Assembly (NCBI RefSeq): GCF_001999465.1
Contig: NZ_MQMF01000001.1
Coordinates: 1,178,001 to 1,242,000, forward strand
Source: Fictibacillus arsenicus
GTDB taxonomy: Bacteria; Bacillota; Bacilli; Bacillales; Fictibacillaceae
Direction of reading: 5' to 3'
Length of the DNA: 64,000 nucleotides
Below are positions 9,259 through 24,313 of this stretch, piece after piece; the stretch's first letter is position 1; each line of letters starts with the position of its first letter. Made by a program: the position numbers and the translations under genes. The notes under the pieces were generated by a model that worked only from the letters and a program-made list of their open reading frames with translations, ran no database searches and had not been told where the DNA came from.

Positions 9259-9456
9259 ATGGACTTTTGGTGGATTGCTTATTTCTTAATTGTTGTCATT
9301 TCAGTAGCAGGGTTAGTAGGAACAATCATGATCTCCAGAACGCAGGATGAAAAATACGGAAGTTCAACAAAACAAAATCTCTTTCGTTTAACTGCGATTT
9401 ACGCTGTGCTGATTCTTGTCTCATTAATAGCACTCGCGCTTTACGTTTTCATTTAA
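9259..9456 (+). CDS. Small two-helix membrane protein, unknown
   Basis: 65 aa. I do not recognise a named family. The ATG at 9259 is chosen because GAGGAGGAG lies 7-15 nt upstream; an in-frame upstream ATG at 9226 would overlap that RBS. Two hydrophobic segments are clear: residues ~3-24 (WWIAYFLIVVISVAGLVGTI) and ~44-65 (AIYAVLILVSLIALALYVFI), separated by a polar basic loop ISRTQDEKYGSSTKQNLFR. It is divergent from the nuo operon and lies 32 bp upstream of a DUF1722 gene, with which it probably shares a transcript ending at the terminator near 9900. Confidence 0.7.
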   Translation: MDFWWIAYFLIVVISVAGLVGTIMISRTQDEKYGSSTKQNLFRLTAIYAVLILVSLIALALYVFI

Positions 9457-9488
9457 TAAAATGCCTAAAAAGAGGAAGTGATCTCTAC

Positions 9489-9878
9489 TTGAAAAAAGAG
9501 ACCGAACTGCTTTGGGCTAGTGAAAAGTATTCTGTAATGGCCAAGGGCTATAACCTTTATAAAGATATTCAGGGTAAAATGAGAGAAGCACAATTTACAG
9601 AAGAATATGTTGAGATTCAAAAGTTGATCTTCGATTATAAACAAAAACCTTACGATAAAAAAGCACTCATCAATACATTGGAACATGTTTGGGGTTATTT
9701 TAAAAAAGTGGCTGAAACCGACGATAAAAAGCACTTTTTTTCACTGCTGGATGAGCTAAAGGATAGCGAGAATGGAGTTTTTGAAGAGACTCCTTATGAA
9801 ATTCAGCTGTACTTGCAATATTTGCTTCAAAAATACCCATCTGACTACTTAAAACAATCTACTTTTATAAAAAAATGA
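9489..9878 (+). CDS. DUF1722 (YbgA-type) protein
   Basis: 129 aa. The sequence reads LLWASEKYSVMAKGYNLYKD near the N terminus and LINTLEHVWGYFKK in the middle, then ends with LLQKYPSDYLKQSTF; this order of W..KY.VMA, (L/N)..HV.GYFKK and KYP.DYLK.Q matches the DUF1722 domain (E. coli YbgA C-terminal part) as I know it. It is the stand-alone domain without the DUF523 half found in some fusions. Start is a TTG with AGGAAGTGA upstream; no ATG alternative keeps the conserved W. Biochemical function is not known to me. A strong terminator follows its stop directly. Confidence 0.75.
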   Translation: MKKETELLWASEKYSVMAKGYNLYKDIQGKMREAQFTEEYVEIQKLIFDYKQKPYDKKALINTLEHVWGYFKKVAETDDKKHFFSLLDELKDSENGVFEETPYEIQLYLQYLLQKYPSDYLKQSTFIKK

Positions 9879-9916
9879 GGATGCTGTCCAACTTTTGCGG
9901 GCAGCATCCTTTTATT
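9878..9916 (+). terminator. Intrinsic terminator after the DUF1722 gene
   Basis: AGGATGCTGTCC ... GGGCAGCATCCT stem (with one bulge) followed by TTTTATTT, directly at the stop codon. Confidence 0.85.
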
Positions 9917-9987
9917 TGGTTAAAAATCGGGGATTCCAGTGAGTTCGCTACGCACTTCGTGAATACCTCACTAGGTATATGAGGTAT

Positions 9988-10071
9988 TAATTCCACGGTA
10001 AACCGAAATAATTCCACGGTAAATGCATTTTATTACAGGGTAAATGGAATTAATTCCACGGTAATGAAATA
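9988..10071 (+). repeat. 21-bp-step array, family A (TAATTCCACGGTAA), 4 units
   Basis: Four units start at 9988, 10009, 10030 and 10051, each exactly 21 bp apart. The core TAATTCCACGGTAA is constant (third unit degenerate, TTATTACAGGGTAA) and the remaining ~7 bp differ between units. It lies between the plus-strand terminator above and the leftward glpD terminator. Confidence 0.85.
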
Positions 10072-10133
10072 TTTAAACGAATTTCGACAAAAGGTGACCA
10101 ACCCCTGCACACATATACCCCCATCCCACCAAC

Positions 10134-10166
10134 AAAAAAGCTATCCCGGACCAATACGGGATTGCT
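10134..10166 (-). terminator. Intrinsic terminator of glpD
   Basis: Minus strand: AATCCCGTATTGGTCCGGGAT stem then AGCTTTTTT, starting 11 bp after the glpD stop. Confidence 0.8.
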
Positions 10167-10176
10167 CATCTCAACG

Positions 10177-11841
10177 TTATTCATTAACCGGTTCAACCGA
10201 CAATCTCAGCTGCTCTTCAAATTCGGCTGCGTAATCACGCTTCTGTTCGTCATCCCAGCCCAATTTATCGGCCATGCAGCTGATGACGTTTTCCTTCCAT
10301 TTGTACACCGTATCGATGTCAAAGTATAGAGCAGAAATTCGGCGGATCAAGAAATCGGATGGAGTCGAAGCCATCTCGTATTCCTGCGCGTACAGAAGGG
10401 ATGCGTAAAGGCTCTTCGGCAAGTTATATTTCTTCGCTTCCTCACCGCGCTCTTTCATAAATCCGTAAACAACATCAATATTCGTTCCGTAACGCTGAAC
10501 AAGCTCACTAGCTTTCGTTTCATCAAGCCCTAATCCAAGACCTTCCTGCACTTTCATACGTAAAAAGTCTCCGAAGTTTTCGCTGCCGCCCATTTTTCCG
10601 CCTGACAGTTCCAAATGCTGTGTTCTGCAGTCTGGGAACTTCGCATCTTCTTCCTCTGCCAGCTGGTCACGAACGATATCGACTACTTTTTCCGCCATTT
10701 TGCGGTAGCCGGTAAGCTTTCCGCCGGCGATCGTCAATAGACCAGACGGAGAGTGAAAGACTTCATCTTTTCTCGAAATTTCAGATGGACCTTTCTTCGG
10801 TTCATGAATCAGCGGACGAAGCCCTGACCATGAGGACTCGACATCATCTCGGGTAACCTTCACTTCCGGGAACATAAAGGAGATCGTGTTCAGGACATAG
10901 TTCAGATCTTCTTCAGTCATGCCTGGGTTTGCGAGGTCTCCTTTATAGTCTGTATCCGTTGTTCCCACATACGTTTTGCCCGCTCTCGGAATCGCGAACA
11001 CCATTCGACCGTCTTCTGTGTCGTAATAAACAGCCTGTTTGAGCGGGAACTTCGACTGATCGATAACGAGGTGGATTCCTTTTGTATGGTGGATCTCTTT
11101 TCCTGTTTTCGACCGGTCTTCTTCGCGGAGCTCATCAACCCAAGGACCAGTTGCGTTCACAATCTTTTTCGCATAAATCTCATGAACTTCACCTGTCAGT
11201 TGATCTTCGACTTTTACCCCGACTGCTTTTTTCCCATTGTATATAAAACTTGTCACTTTCGAATAGTTAACAGCTGATGCACCTCGGGCAACTGCTTCCT
11301 TCATGATCTCAAGAGTCAGACGGGCGTCATCCGTTTTGTATTCCACATAGTACCCGCCGCCTTGTAGCCCACTCTTTTTCAAAAGTGGTTCGTGTTTCAA
11401 TGTTTCTGAGGCTGATAGCATTTTTCTGCGTTCTTGTTTCTTTACGCCTGCTAAAAAGTCATACACTTTTAAACCGATCGATGTCGAGAATTTACCGAAC
11501 GTTCCATTTTTATAGATCGGCAGAAGCATCCATTCTGGTGTTGTTACATGTGGTGCGTTCTCGTAAACGATTGCGCGCTCTTTCCCGACTTCAGCAACTA
11601 GCTTCACTTCGAACTGTTTTAAATAGCGCAGTCCGCCGTGAACGAGTTTCGTAGAACGACTCGAAGTTCCTGCTGCAAAATCCTGCATTTCAACGAGCCC
11701 GACCTTCATTCCGCGCGTCTGGGCATCAAGCAGAATACCTGCTCCTGTAACACCGCCGCCTATTACAAGCAAATCGAGCTTTTGTTTTTTCATATTATCG
11801 ATGATTGTTTCTCTATTATAGGTTGAAAATGCTGCTGTCAT
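10177..11841 (-). CDS. glpD: Aerobic glycerol-3-phosphate dehydrogenase
   Basis: FAD-dependent, membrane-associated enzyme that oxidises sn-glycerol-3-phosphate to dihydroxyacetone phosphate and feeds electrons to the quinone pool. 554 aa from ATG 11841, which has GGAGTGAGAGG upstream; an in-frame start at 11877 lacks an RBS. The Rossmann FAD motif GGGVTGAGILLDAQTRGMKV is at residues ~28-47, followed by EMQDFAAGTSSRSTKLVHGG, RYLKQFE and VNATGPWVDELRE, near-identical to B. subtilis GlpD as I remember it. It follows glpK with its own promoter and a terminator-leader, pointing to GlpP-controlled antitermination. Confidence 0.97.
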   Translation of the reverse strand: MTAAFSTYNRETIIDNMKKQKLDLLVIGGGVTGAGILLDAQTRGMKVGLVEMQDFAAGTSSRSTKLVHGGLRYLKQFEVKLVAEVGKERAIVYENAPHVTTPEWMLLPIYKNGTFGKFSTSIGLKVYDFLAGVKKQERRKMLSASETLKHEPLLKKSGLQGGGYYVEYKTDDARLTLEIMKEAVARGASAVNYSKVTSFIYNGKKAVGVKVEDQLTGEVHEIYAKKIVNATGPWVDELREEDRSKTGKEIHHTKGIHLVIDQSKFPLKQAVYYDTEDGRMVFAIPRAGKTYVGTTDTDYKGDLANPGMTEEDLNYVLNTISFMFPEVKVTRDDVESSWSGLRPLIHEPKKGPSEISRKDEVFHSPSGLLTIAGGKLTGYRKMAEKVVDIVRDQLAEEEDAKFPDCRTQHLELSGGKMGGSENFGDFLRMKVQEGLGLGLDETKASELVQRYGTNIDVVYGFMKERGEEAKKYNLPKSLYASLLYAQEYEMASTPSDFLIRRISALYFDIDTVYKWKENVISCMADKLGWDDEQKRDYAAEFEEQLRLSVEPVNE

Positions 11842-11953
11842 TTTCCTCTCACTCCTTCTGTTAGAACCGTCGGACACATAAAAGCTATGGGTAGTTTTCC
11901 CGTTAATTAGCGCTGCAACACGCAGATTTTACGTTTAGTGCGCTTTCATTACG

Positions 11954-12003
11954 CAAAAAAAGACCACAAGAACCCCGCAACTGTTTACGAGGTTTTGTGG
12001 TCT
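11954..12003 (-). terminator. Leader terminator of glpD (antitermination site)
   Basis: Minus strand: AGACCACAAAACCTCG ... GGGGTTCTTGTGGTCT stem followed by TTTTTTT, ~110 bp before the glpD start and after its promoter. Because it precedes the coding region it is a conditional terminator. In B. subtilis GlpP with glycerol-3-phosphate prevents termination at the equivalent place. Confidence 0.8.
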
Positions 12004-12007
12004 CTCC
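11994..12007 (-). promoter_or_regulatory. Probable GlpP target motif in the glpD leader
   Basis: Minus strand GGAGAGACCACAAA at the 5' edge of the leader terminator. The glpF leader has GGAGATCCACAAA at the matching place (14558-14570). The shared GGAGA(N)CCACAAA overlapping the upstream terminator arm is what an antiterminator-protein site should look like; assignment to GlpP is inference from the adjacent glpP gene. Confidence 0.55.
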
Positions 12008-12041
12008 TGATCTCCAACCGGTTCAATATCAACTTGGTTTT

Positions 12042-12069
12042 AGTATAACGCAAATTTAAACTTTTTCAA
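12042..12069 (-). promoter_or_regulatory. Putative sigma-A promoter of glpD
   Basis: Minus strand TTGAAA (12064-12069), 16-bp spacer, TATACT (12042-12047), starting 3 bp after the glpK stop codon. It transcribes into the terminator-leader. Confidence 0.65.
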
Positions 12070-12072
12070 GGG

Positions 12073-13608
<1,536 letters not shown>

Positions 13609-14439
13609 TTAGTTTTCAATTTTATTTCCGTGCGGTATTGCATGTGTGCCTTTTTGTCCTAACATGAACGTAATTGCCAATACTCCTGCACATACCGCTG
13701 TCCAAATCCAAAATAGCGACGTTACTTTGCCAGTGAAAACAGCTTGATAGAACAACGCTCCGAATACCCCTCCAAGTACTGGACCTACAACTGGAATCCA
13801 TGAATACGTCCAGTTTGAACCGCCTTTTCCTGGAATTGGCAAAATCGCGTGTGCAATTCTTGGTCCTAAGTCACGTGCAGGGTTGATCGCGTAGCCAGTC
13901 GTACCACCGAGTGATAAGCCGATTGCGACAATCAGGAATCCGACGATCAGCGGATTTAGTCCTTCTGAAAATTTATTCGCTCCGATCGATAATAATCCTA
14001 CAAGCAAAACAGCTGTTCCGATAAATTCTGAAAGCAAGTTCGAGAAAGTGTGCGGGATCGCAGGGTCAGTTGAGAAAACTCCGAGCTTTACCGCTTTATC
14101 CTCAGTCGCTTTCCAATGCGGCAGGAAGTGGAAGTACACAACGATTCCACCAAGCATTCCGCCGATTACCTGAGCGACGATGTACATTGGGACATCGCTC
14201 CAGGCAAATTCACCGATTGCAGCAAGTCCGAGTGTTACAGCCGGATTAATGTGCGCACCGCTGAAACCTCCGACCGCGTAAACCGCTACTGATACGGCAA
14301 GTCCCCAAGCTAGTGCAACGACTATCCAACCGCCGCCTTGTGCCTTGGATTTATTCAAGGAAACGTTTGCAACAACACCCCCTCCAAAAATAATGAGGAT
14401 CATCGTACCGATTAATTCTCCCATAAATGTTGACATCAT
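13609..14439 (-). CDS. glpF: Glycerol uptake facilitator (aquaglyceroporin)
   Basis: MIP-family channel for glycerol diffusion across the membrane, 276 aa. Both NPA boxes are seen: GAHINPAVTLGLA and GYAINPARDLGPR, the second with the aspartate after NPAR typical of glycerol channels rather than aquaporins. Six membrane segments are evident. Two adjacent ATGs (14439, 14436) follow AAAGGAGG; either could be used, the second having the better spacing. First structural gene of the glpF-glpK transcript, behind a leader terminator and a cre-overlapped promoter. Confidence 0.95.
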   Translation of the reverse strand: MMSTFMGELIGTMILIIFGGGVVANVSLNKSKAQGGGWIVVALAWGLAVSVAVYAVGGFSGAHINPAVTLGLAAIGEFAWSDVPMYIVAQVIGGMLGGIVVYFHFLPHWKATEDKAVKLGVFSTDPAIPHTFSNLLSEFIGTAVLLVGLLSIGANKFSEGLNPLIVGFLIVAIGLSLGGTTGYAINPARDLGPRIAHAILPIPGKGGSNWTYSWIPVVGPVLGGVFGALFYQAVFTGKVTSLFWIWTAVCAGVLAITFMLGQKGTHAIPHGNKIEN

Positions 14440-14508
14440 TTTTCCTCCTTTATGCTTACTGACAAGATGATTTTGTATAATTGCTTTTTTGAACCGTGAT
14501 GGAAGCAA

Positions 14509-14546
14509 ACAAAAAAGACCCAGCAAAAGATACCTATAGTTTTGCT
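14509..14546 (-). terminator. Leader terminator of glpFK (antitermination site)
   Basis: Minus strand AGCAAAA ... TTTTGCT stem, then GGGTCTTTTTT, ~70 bp before the glpF start. Placed after the promoter and before the gene, so read-through must be regulated, as for glpD. Confidence 0.65.
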
Positions 14547-14557
14547 ATAAGTTACCC

Positions 14558-14570
14558 TTTGTGGATCTCC
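14558..14570 (-). promoter_or_regulatory. Probable GlpP target motif in the glpFK leader
   Basis: Minus strand GGAGATCCACAAA, 12 bp upstream of the leader terminator; near-identical to GGAGAGACCACAAA in the glpD leader. The sharing of this sequence between two otherwise different leaders is seen directly; the binding protein is inferred. Confidence 0.55.
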
Positions 14571-14602
14571 ATGTTCTCCGTCACGTTTATGAACTTGTCT
14601 CT

Positions 14603-14630
14603 ATTATAGCAAGGATGTAAACGTTGTCAA
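14603..14630 (-). promoter_or_regulatory. glpFK promoter with overlapping cre
   Basis: Minus strand TTGACA (14625-14630), 16-bp spacer, TATAAT (14603-14608): a near-consensus sigma-A promoter. ATGTAAACGTTGTCAA (14615-14630, read on the plus strand) fits the CcpA cre consensus with one mismatch and covers the -35, so CcpA binding should repress glycerol genes during growth on preferred sugars. Confidence 0.75.
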
Positions 14631-14649
14631 ACGTTATTCAAGAAAAATA

Positions 14650-15195
14650 TTAGATCCACAATTCTGGATTAGAGGTCGTTACTGCTTCCGCTCCTGCACT
14701 AAGGGCTTGCAAGACATTTTCTTTCGTACGGATAAGCCCGCCAGCAATTATTGGTATTTGCGCTTGCTCTCTCACTTCTTTAATTATTTCCGGCATGATG
14801 CCCGGCAAAACCTCTAAATAGTCTGGCTGAGCACGTTCGATTACTTTATAGCTTGTTTCAAGTGCTAATGAATCTAATAAAAATAAGCGCTGGACAGCGA
14901 TCATGTTCCTTTTTTTCGCTCGAATAATGCAGTTTGAGCGTGTCGATATGATTCCCGACGGTTTCATTTCCTGAGCTAAAAAATCCACGGCATATTCGTT
15001 TGCTTTCAAGCCATTGATCAGATCCAGATGGACAAGAACTTTCTTATTCCGCTCATTTGCCATGGCGATCATAAATTTCAGCTGACTAATATGCGTATCT
15101 AAACAAACTATGTATGTATATTTGCTTTTAAGCAGCTTCTCAAAATCTTTCATCTTTCTAGCCGCTGGTAGAACTTTTTGACCATGAAAACTCAT
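14650..15195 (-). CDS. glpP: Glycerol operon antiterminator
   Basis: RNA-binding antiterminator activated by glycerol-3-phosphate. 181 aa beginning MSFHGQKVLPAARKMKDFEK, directly comparable to B. subtilis GlpP. A longer ORF to 15309 exists, but the ATG at 15195 has AGAGGAGTG at good spacing. The body has a TIM-barrel-like pattern: VLVHLDLINGLKANEYAVDF, GIISTRSN, QRLFLLDSLAL, DYLEVLPGIMPE, IPIIAGGLIRT and AEAVTTSNPELW, the last two resembling a phosphate-binding end. Gene order glpP-F-K-D equals B. subtilis. It has no terminator between it and the glpF promoter that I can see. Confidence 0.93.
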   Translation of the reverse strand: MSFHGQKVLPAARKMKDFEKLLKSKYTYIVCLDTHISQLKFMIAMANERNKKVLVHLDLINGLKANEYAVDFLAQEMKPSGIISTRSNCIIRAKKRNMIAVQRLFLLDSLALETSYKVIERAQPDYLEVLPGIMPEIIKEVREQAQIPIIAGGLIRTKENVLQALSAGAEAVTTSNPELWI

Positions 15196-15361
15196 CGTGC
15201 ACACTCCTCTTATACTTCTTATCATTTTCATTTCGCGTAATTTTATTGATGTGTAGCCCTTTTTTATATTCTGTGATAATAACACATACGAACTGCCGTG
15301 GACGAGCATTTAATGTAGTATGGCTTCTTAAACCCAGCAGCTTTATGCAGAGGAGATGATT

Positions 15362-15544
15362 ATGATTATAAATAAAAAGATAAGACATCAACTCGTTCCT
15401 TATAGCAATTTTCCAAATCCTTTTAGAGACGAAGTTGCTGAAAAAGCGGAGTTAGAAGAAGCGGATAGGATTGTAGATGAAAACGGAGAACAGGTCTGGC
15501 TAAAAAAGAAAAATGACCTTCCATCGGTGTTCGGAAAATCCTGA
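15362..15544 (+). CDS. Small protein, unknown
   Basis: 60 aa, MIINKKIRHQLVPYSNFPNP then an acidic middle (DEVAEKAELEEADRIVDENG) and a basic end. No family recognised and no membrane segment. Support for it being real: ATG at 15362 preceded by GCAGAGGAG at 7 nt, a codon pattern like neighbouring genes, and a strong plus-strand terminator 65 bp after the stop. It is divergent from glpP, but nothing ties it to glycerol use. An ATG at 15356 overlaps the RBS and is less likely. Confidence 0.6.
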   Translation: MIINKKIRHQLVPYSNFPNPFRDEVAEKAELEEADRIVDENGEQVWLKKKNDLPSVFGKS

Positions 15545-15608
15545 TTCAGTCCCCCATAATAGTAAATTTTCATTTCAGCCTCCTTTAAAAGAAATGAACG
15601 TGATGCAG

Positions 15609-15650
15609 ATATCCCTTCTGATTATTTTCAGAAGGGATATTTTTATTTTC
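15609..15650 (+). terminator. Intrinsic terminator
   Basis: ATATCCCTTCTG / CAGAAGGGATAT perfect 12-bp stem followed by TTTTATTTTC. Probably ends the transcript of the small gene at 15362. Confidence 0.88.
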
Positions 15651-15795
15651 AGGGAGAAAATGAGGTTATTCTACAAAAAAACTAAGTTGGACGTGATGGA
15701 CTAAACCTAAGATACTTAAATTAGGTGGAGTTTCGGGTTCCGAAACTGTTTTGAGATGATACCTAAAGGGGTATTCAGTCTTGTTCAAGGGGTCG

Positions 15796-15932
15796 AATCC
15801 AGAAAAAAGCCGCATCAATCCAGAAATTTGGGCAGTTTATCCACGAGTTAAAGCCCTCAATCCAAAAGTTTTAGCTGTTTATCCGCGAGTCTACAATCCT
15901 CGACATTTTTCGCCGCCTATATACCCGCGTAT
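15796..15932 (+). repeat. 21-bp-step array, family C (AATCCAAAAGTTT), copy C1
   Basis: Core starts at 15796, 15817, 15838, 15859 and 15880, all 21 bp apart (AATCCAGAAA.., AATCCAGAAATTT, TATCCACGAGTT, AATCCAAAAGTTTT, TATCCGCGAGT). It ends in a module ACAATCCTCGACA whose AATCC is 15 bp after the last TATCC, as in copies C2 and C3. It lies between a plus-strand terminator and the leftward atp terminator. Confidence 0.85.
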
Positions 15933-15995
15933 CCACTTATTCCCGCAATATTTACTGCTGATACCCTACTCTCTCCCATCACATTAAAGAACAAC

Positions 15996-16034
15996 AAAAA
16001 AAGCCCCCAGCTCCATAAAAGAGCTGGAAGGCTT
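15996..16034 (-). terminator. Intrinsic terminator of the atp operon
   Basis: Minus strand AAGCCTTCCAGCTC TTTTAT GGAGCTGGGGGCTT then TTTTTTT, 6 bp after the atpC stop. Confidence 0.88.
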
Positions 16035-16040
16035 GAAAAA

Positions 16041-16454
<414 letters not shown>

Positions 16455-16470
16455 TTACCCCTTTCAGGCA

Positions 16471-18768
<2,298 letters not shown>

Positions 18769-18787
18769 TCATTTCACCACCTTTATA

Positions 18788-18908
18788 GCGGAGGTTTAAA
18801 ATTCCGGTTAACATTCCTGTCGGATTTCTTCGTTGACTTGTTTCTCCGGTTCTCATTTAGCCAACTAAACTCCGATCCTCGAAACTGCGTCGCCTCGAAC
18901 TCCTCCGC
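18788..18908. repeat. Palindromic element between atpA and atpG
   Basis: About 120 bp bounded by GCGGAGG and CCTCCGC, with internal complementary parts (TCGGATTTC ... CTCCGA; AGCCAACTAAACT). Single copy in the window and different from the eight-copy family. From memory, elements with the string AGTTTCGAGGATCGGAG recur between genes in Bacillaceae, so it is probably a dispersed structured repeat that landed inside the operon. No ORF. Confidence 0.55.
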
Positions 18909-18956
18909 CCTGTTAATCCTCATTTTAAACAAACCTTTTTAGTAAGCTGGTTGCAG

Positions 18957-18977
18957 GGTGCGAAACGTTTCCGCACC
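18957..18977 (-). other. Stem-loop downstream of atpA
   Basis: GGTGCG(GAAACGTTT)CGCACC on the minus strand, 30 bp after the atpA stop and without a T-run. Possibly an mRNA-stability or processing hairpin between atpA and the element before atpG. Confidence 0.45.
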
Positions 18978-19007
18978 ACTGCTTTTAGGTCTTTTATCTA
19001 TAAAAAA

Positions 19008-21665
<2,658 letters not shown>

Positions 21666-21699
21666 TTATAAAAATCGTAATAAACAATGCTTGTTATGA

Positions 21700-21942
<243 letters not shown>

Positions 21943-21998
21943 TTAAAATTTTTATGAAAATTGGCTCCTATATATAGAAGCTTGATTTTTCCCGATAA

Positions 21999-22709
<711 letters not shown>

Positions 22710-22715
22710 CTATGT

Positions 22716-23099
22716 TCACCTCTTTTCCTTTGGAGTGCGTATAGCTTGAGTTAGTGAATCTATTAACATGATAATGTAGACCGACATCAATCCCACTACC
22801 ACACTTAATAAATGAAAATGTTCCGGGTATTTCATTGCGATGAGCACCGCTAACCCTGCTAATAGGAGTCTTGAAAGTGAACCGAGTGACTTCACTTTTT
22901 TTTGCTGAATCACTGCTTGTCCCATTCTTTCAATCTTCGAATACATACTCCAAAGATTATAGAGACCGAAAACAGTACCTAGAGCCAGTCCTAAAAAGAT
23001 GGTTTTGTAAGGAGTGACAGCGTAACCGACGAAAAGAATCGAGAGGAGATATAATGTGTACTTTATGTATTTAAAAAACACCGATCGGTACTCATCCAT
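22716..23099 (-). CDS. atpI: ATP synthase assembly protein I
   Basis: Small four-helix membrane protein, 127 aa, encoded ahead of atpB. In this family it helps assemble the c-ring and may move Mg2+. Hydrophobic segments at about residues 12-28, 32-50, 72-90 and 96-112. The sequence itself is poorly conserved so the name rests on size, topology and position. The ATG shares a base with the atpZ stop (TAATG), indicating coupling. Confidence 0.85.
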   Translation of the reverse strand: MDEYRSVFFKYIKYTLYLLSILFVGYAVTPYKTIFLGLALGTVFGLYNLWSMYSKIERMGQAVIQQKKVKSLGSLSRLLLAGLAVLIAMKYPEHFHLLSVVVGLMSVYIIMLIDSLTQAIRTPKEKR

Positions 23100-23323
23100 T
23101 ATTGCCCATCCCCTGAAAACTTCGATATTAAGCGGATCATCCCGTAAACACCTGCTCCAAGACCAAGAAACAACCCGATGATGAGGAAGATTGGAAATTC
23201 ATTGCCGATGTATTCATCAAGCCATTTCCCTCCAAAAAGTCCAATCAAAATGCAGCCAACAAGCTGAGAGAGAATGCCAGACATTAAAGCCATTGCTTTA
23301 TAGGGGCGTTTCCCATTGCTCAT
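23099..23323 (-). CDS. atpZ: AtpZ/AtpI-type protein, first gene of the atp operon
   Basis: 74 aa from ATG 23323 (AAGGAGTCC upstream), two-helix protein: SGILSQLVGCILIGLFGGKW and PIFLIIGLFLGLGAGVYGMI. This is the AtpZ pattern (G-W-LD in the middle, G-YG at the end of helix 2), small proteins found before atpI in Bacillaceae and proposed to work with AtpI in Mg2+/Ca2+ transport. A longer frame to 23434 includes the promoter region and is not used. Confidence 0.8.
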   Translation of the reverse strand: MSNGKRPYKAMALMSGILSQLVGCILIGLFGGKWLDEYIGNEFPIFLIIGLFLGLGAGVYGMIRLISKFSGDGQ

Positions 23324-23416
23324 AGATGTGGACTCCTTCCTTCTGGAAACAGGTAATTTTTTCTTAAAAAACCCTTGAAAAGACAAGAATGTAAACCTTA
23401 CCATATTCCCTTTGTA

Positions 23417-23445
23417 AGAATACAATAGTGACATTTCTATGTCAA
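23417..23445 (-). promoter_or_regulatory. Putative sigma-A promoter of the atp operon
   Basis: Minus strand TTGACA (23440-23445), 17-bp spacer, TATTCT (23417-23422), about 95 bp before atpZ. Likely drives all ten atp genes. Confidence 0.75.
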
Positions 23446-23622
23446 CGACTTCCGGGGCGGTTTATTAAATAAATTGTGGAAATTTTGTGGCTTGTTTCAA
23501 AGGTTTATAGTTAACATTGTGTACTATTTTTTCCTCAATTTCCCATGAAACCGGATTAAACGGAATAATATTACCTATTTGATAAATACTTACATTAAAT
23601 ATATGGAAGGAGCTTGGTCAAA

Positions 23623-24030
23623 ATGAAACAAAAAGTTTTAATATTATTTGCTGTTGTTGCCATTTTCGCTGCCGGCTGCATGAACTACGACAAAAAACCG
23701 GTGGAAGAGTCCCGCGATATGAGAAATAATGTCGAGAATGATCGCGACAAACCATTGAATGTACAATATAACGATCAGACACCAACGGGCATGACACAGG
23801 TTGATTATGCAAAATGGGGTAAAATGGCCTTAGAAGAAACTAAAAAGAAGTATCCGGAAAGCCGCGTCAGCGATTATCAATATGACACGCGCAGAGTTGC
23901 CCCGGACGGGACGATCACCGATTACTTTGATTTTACGGTGTATCAGAAGAATAAGAAGCATCTCGTGAAAGTCGGCGTGATGCATGATGATGAGAAACTG
24001 ATCGATATGAAGTTTGAGGAAATGGGCTAA
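23623..24030 (+). CDS. Lipoprotein with DUF3889-type domain
   Basis: 135 aa starting MKQKVLILFAVVAIFAAGCM; Cys19 follows a lipobox (FAAGC), so it should be lipid-anchored outside the membrane. The mature part contains YAKWGKMALEETKKKYPESR and VSDYQYDTRR, matching the YAKWG...TK..YP...DY pattern of DUF3889 (B. subtilis YqzG type) as I recall. ATG 23623 has AAGGAGC upstream; a TTG 9 bp earlier is possible. Divergent from the atp operon and ended by a terminator 20 bp later. Function unknown. Confidence 0.75.
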   Translation: MKQKVLILFAVVAIFAAGCMNYDKKPVEESRDMRNNVENDRDKPLNVQYNDQTPTGMTQVDYAKWGKMALEETKKKYPESRVSDYQYDTRRVAPDGTITDYFDFTVYQKNKKHLVKVGVMHDDEKLIDMKFEEMG

Positions 24031-24047
24031 ATAGATTTTTGGCGAGG

Positions 24048-24075
24048 GTGGCTGACGGTTGTCAGCCTTCTTTTA
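24048..24075 (+). terminator. Intrinsic terminator after the DUF3889 lipoprotein
   Basis: GGCTGAC GGTT GTCAGCC stem followed by TTCTTTTATT. Confidence 0.82.
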
Positions 24076-24138
24076 TTGGATTTTACGGATTTACGGTACG
24101 TGTTCTTTTATTTATTACACGTTCGCTCAAGGAAATCT

Positions 24139-24243
24139 CATTTCCACGCAAACATTACTTTGTTTCACGCAGAAACTCATGACTTCCACGCAGAATCTCT
24201 ATCTGTCCACGCAGGATTATGTTAGTTTCACGCACACAACCTA
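24139..24243 (+). repeat. 21-bp-step array, family B (TTCCACGCAG), 5 units
   Basis: The core CACGC begins at 24145, 24166, 24187, 24208 and 24229, always 21 bp apart, within TT(C/T)CACGCAG; other positions of the unit differ freely. Located between the terminator at 24048 and the leftward upp terminator that starts 7 bp further right. Confidence 0.85.
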
Positions 24244-24249
24244 TATTCC

Positions 24250-24298
24250 AAAAAAACTGACCCGACAGAGGCATTTCCACCCTCGATCGAGTCAGTTT
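24250..24298 (-). terminator. Intrinsic terminator of upp
   Basis: Minus strand AACTGACTCGATCGAGG ... CCTCTGTCGGGTCAGTT then TTTTTGG; long imperfect stem. Confidence 0.75.
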
Positions 24299-24313
24299 CA
24301 TCATTTTTCCGTC

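Noticed and set aside
11930-11952. cre-like ATGAAAGCGCACTAAA in the glpD leader
   Set aside because: At least two mismatches at conserved positions and it lies after the leader terminator; not reported as a site.
15513-15704. 63-aa plus-strand frame after the small gene
   Set aside because: Spans a strong terminator hairpin and has no RBS.
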